NCBI GenBank assembly: GCA_963698395.1
Contig: CAVOQQ010000003.1
Span: forward strand, 868,001-932,000
Direction of reading: 5' to 3'
DNA length: 64,000 nt
From: JBBQUN01 sp963698395
GTDB taxonomy: Bacteria; Actinomycetota; Acidimicrobiia; Acidimicrobiales; SZUA-35
The notes beneath the pieces were generated by a model. It was given only the letters and a program-made list of their open reading frames with translations. It was not told where the DNA came from and ran no database searches. Below, in pieces: positions 32,333 to 40,037 of the stretch. A program made the translations under genes and the position numbers. Every line of letters begins with the position of its first letter. Within the stretch, counting starts at the first letter, position 1.

Positions 32333-32884
32333 GTGATCGATGCTCTTGAAAAGGTACTTGGCGACGACCTCCTCGAGGGGCTCACCGCTCGTCCCATCGA
32401 AGCGATCCGCGCGCTGCGTATCGAGTGCGCCCAAGTCGAGGCCGATGTGTCCTTGGCCCGACGGGTCGTCCAGGGACGCCTCGACATCATCGGCTACGAA
32501 GCCCGGCGTCGAAACGGCGACACCGATGCCGCCGACGCCCTCCCCGGTCTGTTGTTCGACCTCCCGTCCCTCATGACCGACGAGCCTCGCCCGGCGGGGC
32601 AGCCCACCATGCCGGGTGCCCGGCAGGTGTCGATCAACGCTCCCGGCGAGGTCGCGGCGGCGTTGGTCGAACGCCTCGACGCCGTTGCCTCTCCCGGCAA
32701 GCTCACCGGCGTCGGCAATCTCTCCGACGCCGAACTGGCCGATCTCCTCGAGCGTATGCGGGCCTACGAGAGCGAGTTGTCCACCGTTCGACGCCGATTG
32801 CACGACCGCATCGATACCTTCCAGGCCGAGATCGGGCGCCGCTACCGAGACGGCGAAGCTTCAGTCGATTCGCTTCTGCGCTGA
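32333..32884 (+). CDS. rsiG: RsiG-type c-di-GMP-responsive anti-sigma factor
   Basis: 183 residues, two long helices joined by a Pro-rich linker. The RsiG c-di-GMP signature E(x3)S(x2)R(x3)Q(x3)D is exact in the first helix (Glu36, Ser40, Arg43, Gln47, Asp51) and near-exact in the second (Glu146, Ser150, Arg153, His157, Asp161; Gln is His). In Streptomyces RsiG holds sigma WhiG when loaded with c-di-GMP. No WhiG gene is in the window. GTG start, leaderless with TAGCCT at 32319-32324. An XRE regulator follows 10 bases later. Confidence 0.85.
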   Translation: MIDALEKVLGDDLLEGLTARPIEAIRALRIECAQVEADVSLARRVVQGRLDIIGYEARRRNGDTDAADALPGLLFDLPSLMTDEPRPAGQPTMPGARQVSINAPGEVAAALVERLDAVASPGKLTGVGNLSDAELADLLERMRAYESELSTVRRRLHDRIDTFQAEIGRRYRDGEASVDSLLR

Positions 32885-32894
32885 GCGTGCAGTG

Positions 32895-33278
32895 ATGGCT
32901 GAGCAACCCCTCGACGTCGGCGACTTCATCCGAGAGCAGCGGCGTCTCGCCGAGCTCTCGGTGCGTCGCCTTGCCGAGATGTCGGGGGTCTCGAATCCCT
33001 ACCTCAGCCAGATCGAGCGGGGCCTTCGTCGGCCGTCGGCCGACATCTTGGCGAACATCGCTCGAGGCCTCCAGATCTCGGCCGAGTCGCTCTACGTCCG
33101 TGCCGGCATCCTCGACGGCGATGCTGCGCTCGACGCCACACCTTCGAGCGTGGAAGAGGCCATCCGGCACGCCCCCGAGCTGCATCCCGATCAGCGCAAG
33201 GCGCTGCTGGGTGTCTACCGCAGCTTCGTCGCGGTCAATCAGAACCAAGAGGCCGACCGCTCAGAAGACGACGGTTGA
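32895..33278 (+). CDS. XRE-family helix-turn-helix transcription regulator
   Basis: 127 residues. HTH at about 10-65: FIREQRRLAELSVRRLAEMS, then GVSNPYLSQIERGLRRPSA and LANIARGLQISAESLYVRAG. The C-terminal 55 residues carry EAIRHAPELHPDQRKALLGV and an acidic end. Similar stand-alone regulators occur near mshA in mycobacteria. It starts 10 bases after rsiG; a GTG one codon earlier is possible. Target genes unknown; c-di-GMP-linked development is an inference from the neighbour. Confidence 0.88.
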   Translation: MAEQPLDVGDFIREQRRLAELSVRRLAEMSGVSNPYLSQIERGLRRPSADILANIARGLQISAESLYVRAGILDGDAALDATPSSVEEAIRHAPELHPDQRKALLGVYRSFVAVNQNQEADRSEDDG

Positions 33279-33286
33279 ACGAGATC

Positions 33287-34495
33287 ATGCAACGCGTCGC
33301 CGTCCTGTCCCTCCATACCTCGCCGCTGGCCCAGCCAGGCACCGGCGACGGTGGGGGCATGAACGTCTACGTGCGAGAACTCGTTTCTGCGCTGGCGCAA
33401 GCGGGTGTGCAATGTCGGGTGTACGTCCGCCGATGGTCTGACGACCAGCCGAAATCCGTCATCGTCGAACCGGGTTTCGAGGTGATCCACGTGCCGGCAG
33501 GTCCGGTCGATCTCCCCAAGGAGCAGCTTTCGGCCTATGTCGAGGAGTTCGCCGACTGGGTCGCCACCGACATCGAGGAGTTCGGTGCCGACGTCATTCA
33601 CGCGAACTATTGGCTCTCGGGCGTTGCCGGCCTCTTGCTCAAACAGCGACTCGGCCTCCCACTGGTCACCACCTTCCACACGCTCGCCCGGGTCAAGGCG
33701 GTCAGTGGCGATCCCGAGCCCGAACGCCGGGCCGAGGCCGAGGCCCGGGTCATGGCTTGTGCCGACACGATCCTCGCCAATTGCACGCCCGAGGCCGAAC
33801 AGCTCGTCGAGTTCTATTCGGCCGACCCCGAGCGCATCGAAATCGTGCCGCCGGGTGTCGACCACGCCTTCTTCTCTCCCGGTCATCAGGGCGGGGCTCG
33901 TTTCGCACTCGGTGCCGACGATCGTCCGCTGCTCCTCTTCGTCGGACGAATCCAGCCGCTGAAGGGGCTCGATGTCGCCGTACGGGCCTTGGCCCAGGCC
34001 GAGCGCGACGACGCTCGGTTGTGGGTGGTCGGTGGCGCAAGCGGTGCCGAGGGTTCGCTCGAGGTCGAACGCATCCGTCAGCTGATCAGCGATCTCGGGG
34101 TGGCCGACCGGGTCGTCTTCCGTCCCCCGCAGCCCCATCATCTGTTGTCGACCTTCTACCGTGCTGCCGACATCTGCCTCGTGCCGAGCCGGTCGGAATC
34201 CTTTGGACTGGTGGCGCTCGAGGCCGCGGCGTGTGGAGTCCCCGTGGTCGCCTCGGCCGTCGGCGGGCTGCTCACCCTCGTCGAGCACGGGCACACGGGG
34301 TTCCTGGTCGAAGGTCGAGATCCGGCCGACTACGCGGGATGGATCGATCTGCTGCTCGGTGATCCCACGCTGGCCCGCCGCATGTCCGTCTCGGCTGCGG
34401 CACGTGGCCGTACCTACACCTGGAGCACCTCGGCGGCCCGCCTCCGGCGGCTCTACGTCGACCTCGCCGCCGGTGCGCTGACCAACTGCGAATGA
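33287..34495 (+). CDS. mshA: D-inositol-3-phosphate glycosyltransferase
   Basis: 402 residues, GT4 family. First step of mycothiol synthesis: GlcNAc transfer from UDP-GlcNAc to inositol 3-phosphate. Acceptor side GDGGGMNVYVRELV near residue 20; donor side SRSESFGLVALEAAACG (E-x7-E) and VFVGRIQPLKGL. A TTG at 33275 overlapping the preceding stop (TTGA) is an alternative start. The pair mshA plus the following YbjN gene is the order found in mycobacteria. Confidence 0.88.
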   Translation: MQRVAVLSLHTSPLAQPGTGDGGGMNVYVRELVSALAQAGVQCRVYVRRWSDDQPKSVIVEPGFEVIHVPAGPVDLPKEQLSAYVEEFADWVATDIEEFGADVIHANYWLSGVAGLLLKQRLGLPLVTTFHTLARVKAVSGDPEPERRAEAEARVMACADTILANCTPEAEQLVEFYSADPERIEIVPPGVDHAFFSPGHQGGARFALGADDRPLLLFVGRIQPLKGLDVAVRALAQAERDDARLWVVGGASGAEGSLEVERIRQLISDLGVADRVVFRPPQPHHLLSTFYRAADICLVPSRSESFGLVALEAAACGVPVVASAVGGLLTLVEHGHTGFLVEGRDPADYAGWIDLLLGDPTLARRMSVSAAARGRTYTWSTSAARLRRLYVDLAAGALTNCE

Positions 34496-34523
34496 CACCC
34501 TCACCACACCGGAGTCGCACAGC

Positions 34524-34982
34524 ATGAGCCCGATCACGCCCGATGCCTTGGCCGAAGTCGAAACGGCGATCGACACCTTTCTCACCGAACAACTCGCCGA
34601 GAACCCCGTGATCGACGCCGTCGACAAGGGTGTCGACGGTCCTCGGAGCTGGTTCGTTCGCGTTCGGGGCGAAGAGAAAGACGTCTCTACGATCCGCTTT
34701 CACCTCGACCAGCGAACGCTGTCCTACGAGACCTACGTGATGCCGGCACCGGAGGAGAATCACGAGGGGTTCTATGCGCACCTGCTCGGACGCAACCGGC
34801 GTCTCTACGGAGCATCGTTCGCGATCGGCGACGAAGGGGCCATCTTCCTGCAGGGCCAACTCGACAACCGTCAGGTGCTGGTCGACGGGGAGCTCGATCG
34901 GATCCTTGGCTCGCTCTACCAGTGGGTCGAGGCCTATTTCCGGCCGGCCCTCCGCATCGGCTTCGCATCAAAATTCTCTTGA
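34524..34982 (+). CDS. YbjN domain-containing protein
   Basis: 152 residues, similar to the conserved gene after mshA in mycobacteria (Rv0487 type). Typical stretches: DTFLTEQLAENP, WFVRVRGEEKDVSTIRFHLD, YETYVMPAPEENHEGFYAHL, LLGRNRRLYGASFAIGDEGA and a C-terminal LDRILGSLYQWVEAYFRPAL. The fold resembles type III secretion chaperones but no such system is here. Function unknown. A 126-base AT-richer gap follows. Confidence 0.85.
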   Translation: MSPITPDALAEVETAIDTFLTEQLAENPVIDAVDKGVDGPRSWFVRVRGEEKDVSTIRFHLDQRTLSYETYVMPAPEENHEGFYAHLLGRNRRLYGASFAIGDEGAIFLQGQLDNRQVLVDGELDRILGSLYQWVEAYFRPALRIGFASKFS

Positions 34983-35108
34983 ATGCGGTTGAATGGTCTC
35001 ATATTCGCATCTATGATGTCGCCATCGCCGGTCGAGACAGCGACGACGCGAGTTTGGGGAAGGTCGCCCGTTCCTGTCTCGACCTGCCGATCCCGGTAGG
35101 TTGCAGCC

Positions 35109-35924
35109 GTGACTGATTCCGCTGCAGATGCGACCACCACCGCCACGCTCCAAGTGGTCGGTGGCGGGAAGATGGGACTCGCCCTCGTCGGAGGACTCGT
35201 TGCCTCGGGCTGGGCTGATGAGGCGGCCATCGTGGTCGTCGAGGTCTTCGCTTCCCAACGCGCCGCCATTGCCGAGCAGTTCCCGGCGATCACCGTCCTC
35301 GAGCAGCCGATCGCCGGCGTCGACACCCTGCTCGCGCTGAAGCCATGGTTGACGGTCGAAGTGGCGGCCACGCTCGAGCGCCCGGGTCGGGTCATGTCGG
35401 TGGCGGCCGGGGTCACCATCGCGGCGCTGGAAGCGGTTCTGCCCTCGGGCACCGCCGTCGTTCGGGTCATGCCGAACACTCCGGCGTTGGTGGGAGCCGG
35501 CGCCAGCGCCGTCGCTCCCGGCCATCACGCGACCGGCGCCGACGTCGAGTGGGCCACGGGGCTGCTTGCGTCGGTCGGCATCGTCGAGGTCGTGTCCGAG
35601 CCGCAACTCGACGCGGTCACCGGGCTGTCTGGTTCCGGTCCGGCCTACGTCTTCCTCGTGGCCGAGGCGCTCACCGACGCCGGTGTGCGAGTGGGATTGA
35701 CCAGAGCGACCGCCGAGCGGTTGGCCAACCAGACCATCCTCGGCGCCGGAGCCATGCTCACCGCCGGCAATGAATCGGCCGCCGAACTCCGAGCCGGCGT
35801 CACCACGCCTGGCGGCACGACCGCCGCCGGCCTCGGTGCGCTCGAAAGCCATGCGCTGCGAGCAGCGTTCCAAGATGCGGTTCTCGCGGCGACCGCTCGC
35901 TCCGAAGCGTTGGGCCGGGCATGA
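35109..35924 (+). CDS. proC: Pyrroline-5-carboxylate reductase
   Basis: 271 residues, last step of proline synthesis. NAD(P)-binding VVGGGKMGLALVGGL, VMPNTPALVGAGASA, and the C-terminal dimerisation signature GLSGSGPAYVFLVAEALTDA plus TTPGGTTAAGLGALE. GTG start, 6 bases after TAGGTT (35097-35102): leaderless. It overlaps the SAM hydrolase gene by 4 bases. Confidence 0.95.
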   Translation: MTDSAADATTTATLQVVGGGKMGLALVGGLVASGWADEAAIVVVEVFASQRAAIAEQFPAITVLEQPIAGVDTLLALKPWLTVEVAATLERPGRVMSVAAGVTIAALEAVLPSGTAVVRVMPNTPALVGAGASAVAPGHHATGADVEWATGLLASVGIVEVVSEPQLDAVTGLSGSGPAYVFLVAEALTDAGVRVGLTRATAERLANQTILGAGAMLTAGNESAAELRAGVTTPGGTTAAGLGALESHALRAAFQDAVLAATARSEALGRA

Positions 35925-36841
35925 GCGAACCGCTGGCCTTCGACACCATCTCGTTCCTGACCGACTACGGCTCGAAGGACGAGTTCGTCGGCGTCGTGAA
36001 GTCGGTGATCCGCACGATCACGCCCGCTGTCGCCGTCATCGACATCACCCACGACATCGAACCCCACGATGTCCGAGCCGGCGGTCTCACCCTGGCTCGT
36101 TCCGTGCAGTATCTGGCCCCTGGTGTGGTGCTCGCGGTCGTCGACCCCGGCGTCGGGACCGAACGCAAGGGCATCGTGATCGAAGTCGCCGACGGTGCGG
36201 CCTACCTCGTCGGCCCCGACAACGGTCTGCTCGCACCGGCGGTGTCGATCGTCGGTGGCGCCACCGGTGCCGTCGTCCTCGACAACCCGGACTATCAGCT
36301 CGCACCCGTCGGCTCCACATTCGATGGTCGAGACGTGTTCGCACCGGCTGCCGCCCACCTGTGCGCCGGTGTCCCCATGGACGCCCTCGGGACCCGAATC
36401 GATCCCTCGCAGCTGATCCCCGGCGTGCTCCCCGTCAGTCAGACCGGAGACGACGGCACGATCAGTGCCGAGGTCCTGTGGGTCGACCGATTCGGCAACC
36501 TCCAGCTCAACGTCGATCCTTCCGACATCGAGACATGGGGCCAAGCCGTCGAGGTGACCGGCGGTCGAGTGCCACGAACCGCTGCCCGCGTCGACACCTT
36601 CGCCCAGGTGCCGACCGGCAGCCTCGGACTCATGGTCGATTCCTACGGCTTGCTGACGATCGTGGTCGATCGCAGCTCGGCCGCCTTCGAGCTCGAGCTA
36701 GGCGAGGGCGATGCGGTCACCCTGCGAGAGGTGCAGGGTGGTCCGAGCGTGTCCACCTCGGTGCAGCTCGGGCGCACCAACAGCCGGCCATCCACTGCGT
36801 CGTTCGAGAATGAGGAGCTTGCATGCGACCCGCCGTCGTGA
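35921..36841 (+). CDS. SAM hydroxide adenosyltransferase (DUF62, SAM hydrolase)
   Basis: 306 residues, relative of fluorinase/chlorinase but of the hydrolase type: FLTDYGSKDEFVGVVK, IDITHDIEPHDVRAG, VVDPGVGTERKGIV, GPDNGLL and RFGNLQLNV. These enzymes split SAM into adenosine and methionine with activated water. The last residues (FENEELACDPPS) overlap a tiny membrane peptide gene in another frame. Confidence 0.88.
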   Translation: MSEPLAFDTISFLTDYGSKDEFVGVVKSVIRTITPAVAVIDITHDIEPHDVRAGGLTLARSVQYLAPGVVLAVVDPGVGTERKGIVIEVADGAAYLVGPDNGLLAPAVSIVGGATGAVVLDNPDYQLAPVGSTFDGRDVFAPAAAHLCAGVPMDALGTRIDPSQLIPGVLPVSQTGDDGTISAEVLWVDRFGNLQLNVDPSDIETWGQAVEVTGGRVPRTAARVDTFAQVPTGSLGLMVDSYGLLTIVVDRSSAAFELELGEGDAVTLREVQGGPSVSTSVQLGRTNSRPSTASFENEELACDPPS

Positions 36842-36912
36842 TCACCCTCGTGTTGCTGATGATGGCGTTGCTTCTCGCCGCCACCCTGCAGCTGTTCGTC
36901 TTCACCCGTTAG
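36823..36912 (+). CDS. Single-helix membrane peptide (29 residues)
   Basis: Sequence begins MRPAVVITLVLLMMALLLAA and ends LFVFTR: one hydrophobic helix with a positive N-terminus and C-terminus. TGAGGAG lies 5 bases before the ATG inside the end of the SAM hydrolase gene (19-base overlap), giving coupled translation. Such peptides often tune membrane proteins. No known family; too short for homology alone. Confidence 0.5.
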   Translation: MRPAVVITLVLLMMALLLAATLQLFVFTR

Positions 36913-36945
36913 CCGTTCCTCGCCCAACCCTCAGGGTCGGCTCGC

Positions 36946-37728
36946 TCAGAGCCCCGCTGCGGCGAGGTCATCGGTGAGCTGTTCCACCAGGGCGGGCGCA
37001 ACGATCAATCGAGGCGGCGGGGGAGTGGTGGTCGACGTCGTGGTGGAAGCAGCATCCTGCTGCGGCTCCGTCGTTGGCGTGCTCGCCGCCGCACCGTTCG
37101 GGGTACTCCCGGGTGTCGCGGCGTTGGGCGCTGCGCCGGCGATGTCGCGTGGCGGCGCCGTGGTCGGGGTCGAGGACGGGGCGGTGCTCGGGGTCGGCGT
37201 CGACGTTGGGGCCGACGTGGGAGGGCCGCTGGCGCCCGAGGCGAGCGCCATGAAGCGGTGCGTGGTCCAGATGCGGCCGTCCTCGCCATAGACCACGCCG
37301 ACGCCGAGATAGCGGTAGTCGGGTTTCACCAGGTTGGCGTAGTGGGCGGGGCTGGCGACGAAGGCGTCGAAGAGTGCCTGTACCTGGTCGGCCGGCCCGA
37401 CCCCGACGTTCTCGCCGAGGCGGCTCCAGTCCTCGGTCACACCGACCGACAGGTCCTCGGCATGGGCCAGGGCGCCCTTGGCCCGTAGCTGGGCGGCCCA
37501 GTCGCGAGCGAGAGGCACGAGTGTCGGTGACACGGTGAGGGGCTCGAGTCCGAGTCCCGTCCGGAGTTCGTTGATCTTGGAGACGAACAGCTGCTCGTCG
37601 CCGACCTCAGAGCGTCGAGCTGCGGAGGAGTCGATCGTCGAGCCGACGGCAGCGTCCACGCCGGCAGACCCGCCGAGGAGGACGAGCAGCGCGATGATGA
37701 TCGACCGGACCGAGCGCGAGGAGGGCAC
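36946..37728 (-). CDS. Secreted CAP/SCP-like protein with Thr/Pro-rich C-terminus
   Basis: 260 residues. Signal peptide MPSSRSVRSIIIALLVLLGG; CAP domain with LVPLARDWAAQLRAKGALAH, GENVGVGPADQV, VASPAHYANLVKPDYRYLGV and GRIWTTHRFM, the usual His/Glu cavity residues. A low-complexity stretch of Thr, Pro, Ser and Ala (about residues 170-235) follows and the C-terminal 25 residues are LIVAPALVEQLTDDLAAAGL. GTG start at 37728. Exported, role unknown. Confidence 0.82.
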   Translation of the reverse strand: MPSSRSVRSIIIALLVLLGGSAGVDAAVGSTIDSSAARRSEVGDEQLFVSKINELRTGLGLEPLTVSPTLVPLARDWAAQLRAKGALAHAEDLSVGVTEDWSRLGENVGVGPADQVQALFDAFVASPAHYANLVKPDYRYLGVGVVYGEDGRIWTTHRFMALASGASGPPTSAPTSTPTPSTAPSSTPTTAPPRDIAGAAPNAATPGSTPNGAAASTPTTEPQQDAASTTTSTTTPPPPRLIVAPALVEQLTDDLAAAGL

Positions 37729-37799
37729 TCTCCCTACATCGGTCGAAGCACCGCACGGTTGAGGCAACCGAGGAGCGGGCTGCTTCGGACCGAGGTGAC

Positions 37800-37869
37800 G
37801 AGCTCGATGGTCTGCTTCTCGGGACCAAGGTCCCGAGCTCGATGGTCTGCTTCTCGGGACCAAGGTCCC
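37800..37869. repeat. Two perfect tandem 35-bp repeats containing palindromes
   Basis: Unit starts GAGCTCGATGGTCTGCTTCT and ends GGGACCAAGGTCCC; copies at 37800-37834 and 37835-37869. A degenerate third copy precedes. Each unit ends in CGGGACC-AA-GGTCCCG; the second copy extends to CTTCTCGGGACC-AA-GGTCCCGAGAAG (12-bp arms). Located between the divergent CAP and rex genes, just upstream of the rex promoter. Confidence 0.85.
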
Positions 37870-37886
37870 GAGAAGTGCTTGCGCGC

Positions 37887-37915
37887 TTGTGAAAGAGGGG
37901 GGTGATCCCTAGCCT
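37887..37915 (+). promoter_or_regulatory. rex promoter with Rex half-site on the -35 box
   Basis: TTGTGA (37887-37892) and TAGCCT (37910-37915) are separated by 17 bases and the GTG start of rex is 6 bases downstream, a leaderless promoter. TTGTGAAA is one half of the Rex operator TTGTGAANNNNTTCACAA; the second half is absent, so autoregulation is possible but unproven. Confidence 0.5.
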
Positions 37916-37921
37916 GGTCCC

Positions 37922-38614
37922 GTGAAGCGCGACCGTGTGAGCGAGGCCACCGTGGCCCGACTGCCGAGCTACCTGAGGGTCTTGGTCGACGCCGCCACCG
38001 AGGGCTCGGCCACCATCTCCTCCGAGCACCTCGCCCAGCTCAGCGGAAACCAGCCCGCCACCGTCCGCCGCGACCTGTCATCGCTGTCGATCACCGGTAC
38101 CCGGGGCGTCGGCTACGACGTCAAACACCTGGTCTACGAGATCAGCGTCGTGCTCGGGGTCAACCAGGAGTGGCCGGTCGTCATCGTCGGGTCCGGCAAT
38201 CTCGGTCGTGCGCTGGCCAACTACGAAGCGCTGGCCGACCGCGGTTTCCCGGTACGCGGGCTCATCGACATCGATCCGGCGCTGGTCGGGCAGCGTGTCG
38301 CCGGCGTCGCCGTCTCGCCACTCGAGCAGCTGGAGCGGCTCGTCGGCGAACAAGCGATCACCGTCGCGGTCATCGCCACCCCGGCCGACGCCGCGCAAGA
38401 CGTCGCCGATCACCTCGTGGCCGCCGGCGTCACGTCGCTGCTCAACTTCACCGCCACGCCGCTCGTGGTCGCCGATCACGTGCAGGTCCGCAGTGTCGAT
38501 CTCGCCACCGAACTCCAGATCCTCAGCTTCTACCAACAACGCACCTCGAGCGCCCGTGACGGCGTCGGTGTTCCCCTTGCCGCGTTGCGAGCCCTTGAAC
38601 ACGAGGCGGTCTGA
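37922..38614 (+). CDS. rex: Redox-sensing transcriptional repressor Rex
   Basis: 230 residues. Winged helix at 1-80 (RLPSYLRVLVDAATEG, SSEHLAQLSGNQPATVRRDL, GTRGVGYDVKHLVYEI), then a Rossmann NAD(H) domain (VVIVGSGNLGRALANYEA, GLIDIDPALVGQRVAG). Rex binds DNA when NADH/NAD+ is low and controls respiratory genes. It starts the rex-hemACDBL cluster, the order known from Streptomyces. A matching operator sits upstream of the bc complex at 47.84 kb. Confidence 0.95.
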   Translation: MKRDRVSEATVARLPSYLRVLVDAATEGSATISSEHLAQLSGNQPATVRRDLSSLSITGTRGVGYDVKHLVYEISVVLGVNQEWPVVIVGSGNLGRALANYEALADRGFPVRGLIDIDPALVGQRVAGVAVSPLEQLERLVGEQAITVAVIATPADAAQDVADHLVAAGVTSLLNFTATPLVVADHVQVRSVDLATELQILSFYQQRTSSARDGVGVPLAALRALEHEAV

Positions 38615-38696
38615 TGTCGACATCTTGCACCGCCCGAATGGGTATGCAACGCCGTGAGGGGCCACACTGGGTGTCCGTTCTCCTGGACTCACGCAC

Positions 38697-39953
38697 ATGA
38701 CCGTCATTGCCATCGGACTCAATCACCGCTCCGCACCACTCGAGGTGCTCGAAGGGATCGCCATCGCCTCTGATGGCGTGTCGAAGGCGTTGTCGGCCAT
38801 CACCGATTCGGAGTTCGTGAACGAAGCCGTCGTGCTGTCGACCTGCAATCGCACCGAGGTCTACATCCACGGTGAGCGCTTTCACGACGCCTACCACGAC
38901 GTACGAGACGCACTCGCGGTGCTCTCGGGCCTCGAAGTCGACCGCTTCGTCGATCATCTCTACGTGTACTACCACGACGAAGCCGTCCGCCACCTGTTCA
39001 ACGTGACCGCCGGTCTCGACTCCGCCGTCCTCGGCGAGCACGAGATCCTCGGTCAGGTGAAGACGGCATGGGAGACCGCCCGTGTCGAAGGAGCAGCCGG
39101 CACGTTGCTCGGCCAGCTGTTCGAGCACGCGATCTCCTGCGGCAAGCGGGTCCGGACCGACACCGGAATCGGGCGAAGCACGGCGTCGCTGTCACACGCG
39201 GCAGTCAGCCTCGTCACCGAACGACTCGGCTCGCTCGACGACAAACAGATCCTGCTCGTCGGCGCCGGTGAAGTCGGCGCCGGTGTCGCCATGGCACTCG
39301 CCAAGTCGGCCTCGGTCCAGGTCGAAGTCACCAACCGAACCGCGGTCAAGGCCCAAGAGGTCGCGGCGGCCGTCGGTGCCGTGGCCATCGACTGGTCTGA
39401 GCTCACCGACGCCATGACCCGGGCCGACGTCGTCATTGCTGCCACCGCTGCGCCGGGCAATGTGATCACCCTCGATCAGGTCTTGGCAGCAACCGCCGAT
39501 CGAACCACGCCCACCCTGTTCCTCGATCTCGCCGTCCCGCGAGACATCGAGTCGGGTGTCGCCGAGCTCGACGACTGCGAGCTCCTGGTACTCGGCGACC
39601 TCCAGGCCTTCGCCAACCGCGGGTTGGCACGGCGGCAGAAAGAGGCAGCGAAGGCACGCACCTTCGTCGAGGAAGACCTCGAACGCTTTGCCGAGGCATC
39701 GTCGGCCCGCCAGGTCGCCCCGTTGATCGGGGCCCTCCATCGCCGCTCAGAGCAGTTGCGTGCCGACGAGATCAACCGGCACGCAAAGAAGCTGGCCTCG
39801 CTCGACGCCGAACAGCTCGAGGCGGTCGACGCCCTGACCAAGGCCCTCATCGCCAAGATGCTGCACGAGCCCTCGGTCGGGCTCAAGAAGGCGGCCGGGA
39901 GCCACCGCGGCGACCGCCTCGCCGAAGCCATGCGGGAACTGTTCGATCTGTGA
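38697..39953 (+). CDS. hemA: Glutamyl-tRNA reductase
   Basis: 418 residues, first step of C5-pathway tetrapyrrole synthesis. Catalytic Cys50 in LSTCNRTEVYIHG; LGEHEILGQVK and GKRVRTDTGIG follow; NADPH site LLVGAGEVGAGVAMALAK; FLDLAVPRDIE; C-terminal dimerisation helices. Probably transcribed with rex (82-base gap with no good independent promoter). Start ATG lacks a clear ribosome binding site. Confidence 0.96.
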   Translation: MTVIAIGLNHRSAPLEVLEGIAIASDGVSKALSAITDSEFVNEAVVLSTCNRTEVYIHGERFHDAYHDVRDALAVLSGLEVDRFVDHLYVYYHDEAVRHLFNVTAGLDSAVLGEHEILGQVKTAWETARVEGAAGTLLGQLFEHAISCGKRVRTDTGIGRSTASLSHAAVSLVTERLGSLDDKQILLVGAGEVGAGVAMALAKSASVQVEVTNRTAVKAQEVAAAVGAVAIDWSELTDAMTRADVVIAATAAPGNVITLDQVLAATADRTTPTLFLDLAVPRDIESGVAELDDCELLVLGDLQAFANRGLARRQKEAAKARTFVEEDLERFAEASSARQVAPLIGALHRRSEQLRADEINRHAKKLASLDAEQLEAVDALTKALIAKMLHEPSVGLKKAAGSHRGDRLAEAMRELFDL

Positions 39954-40037
39954 GCCCGCCCCGGTGTGGGGCGTCCCGGCTCGAAGCCCCGTCTCGATGG
40001 CCACGACGCGGCGAGCAGTGAGGGAGCGACCCATCCC

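Noticed and set aside
37887..37905. A full Rex operator at the rex promoter
   Set aside because: Only the TTGTGAA half is present; the partner TTCACAA is missing. Kept only as a half-site.
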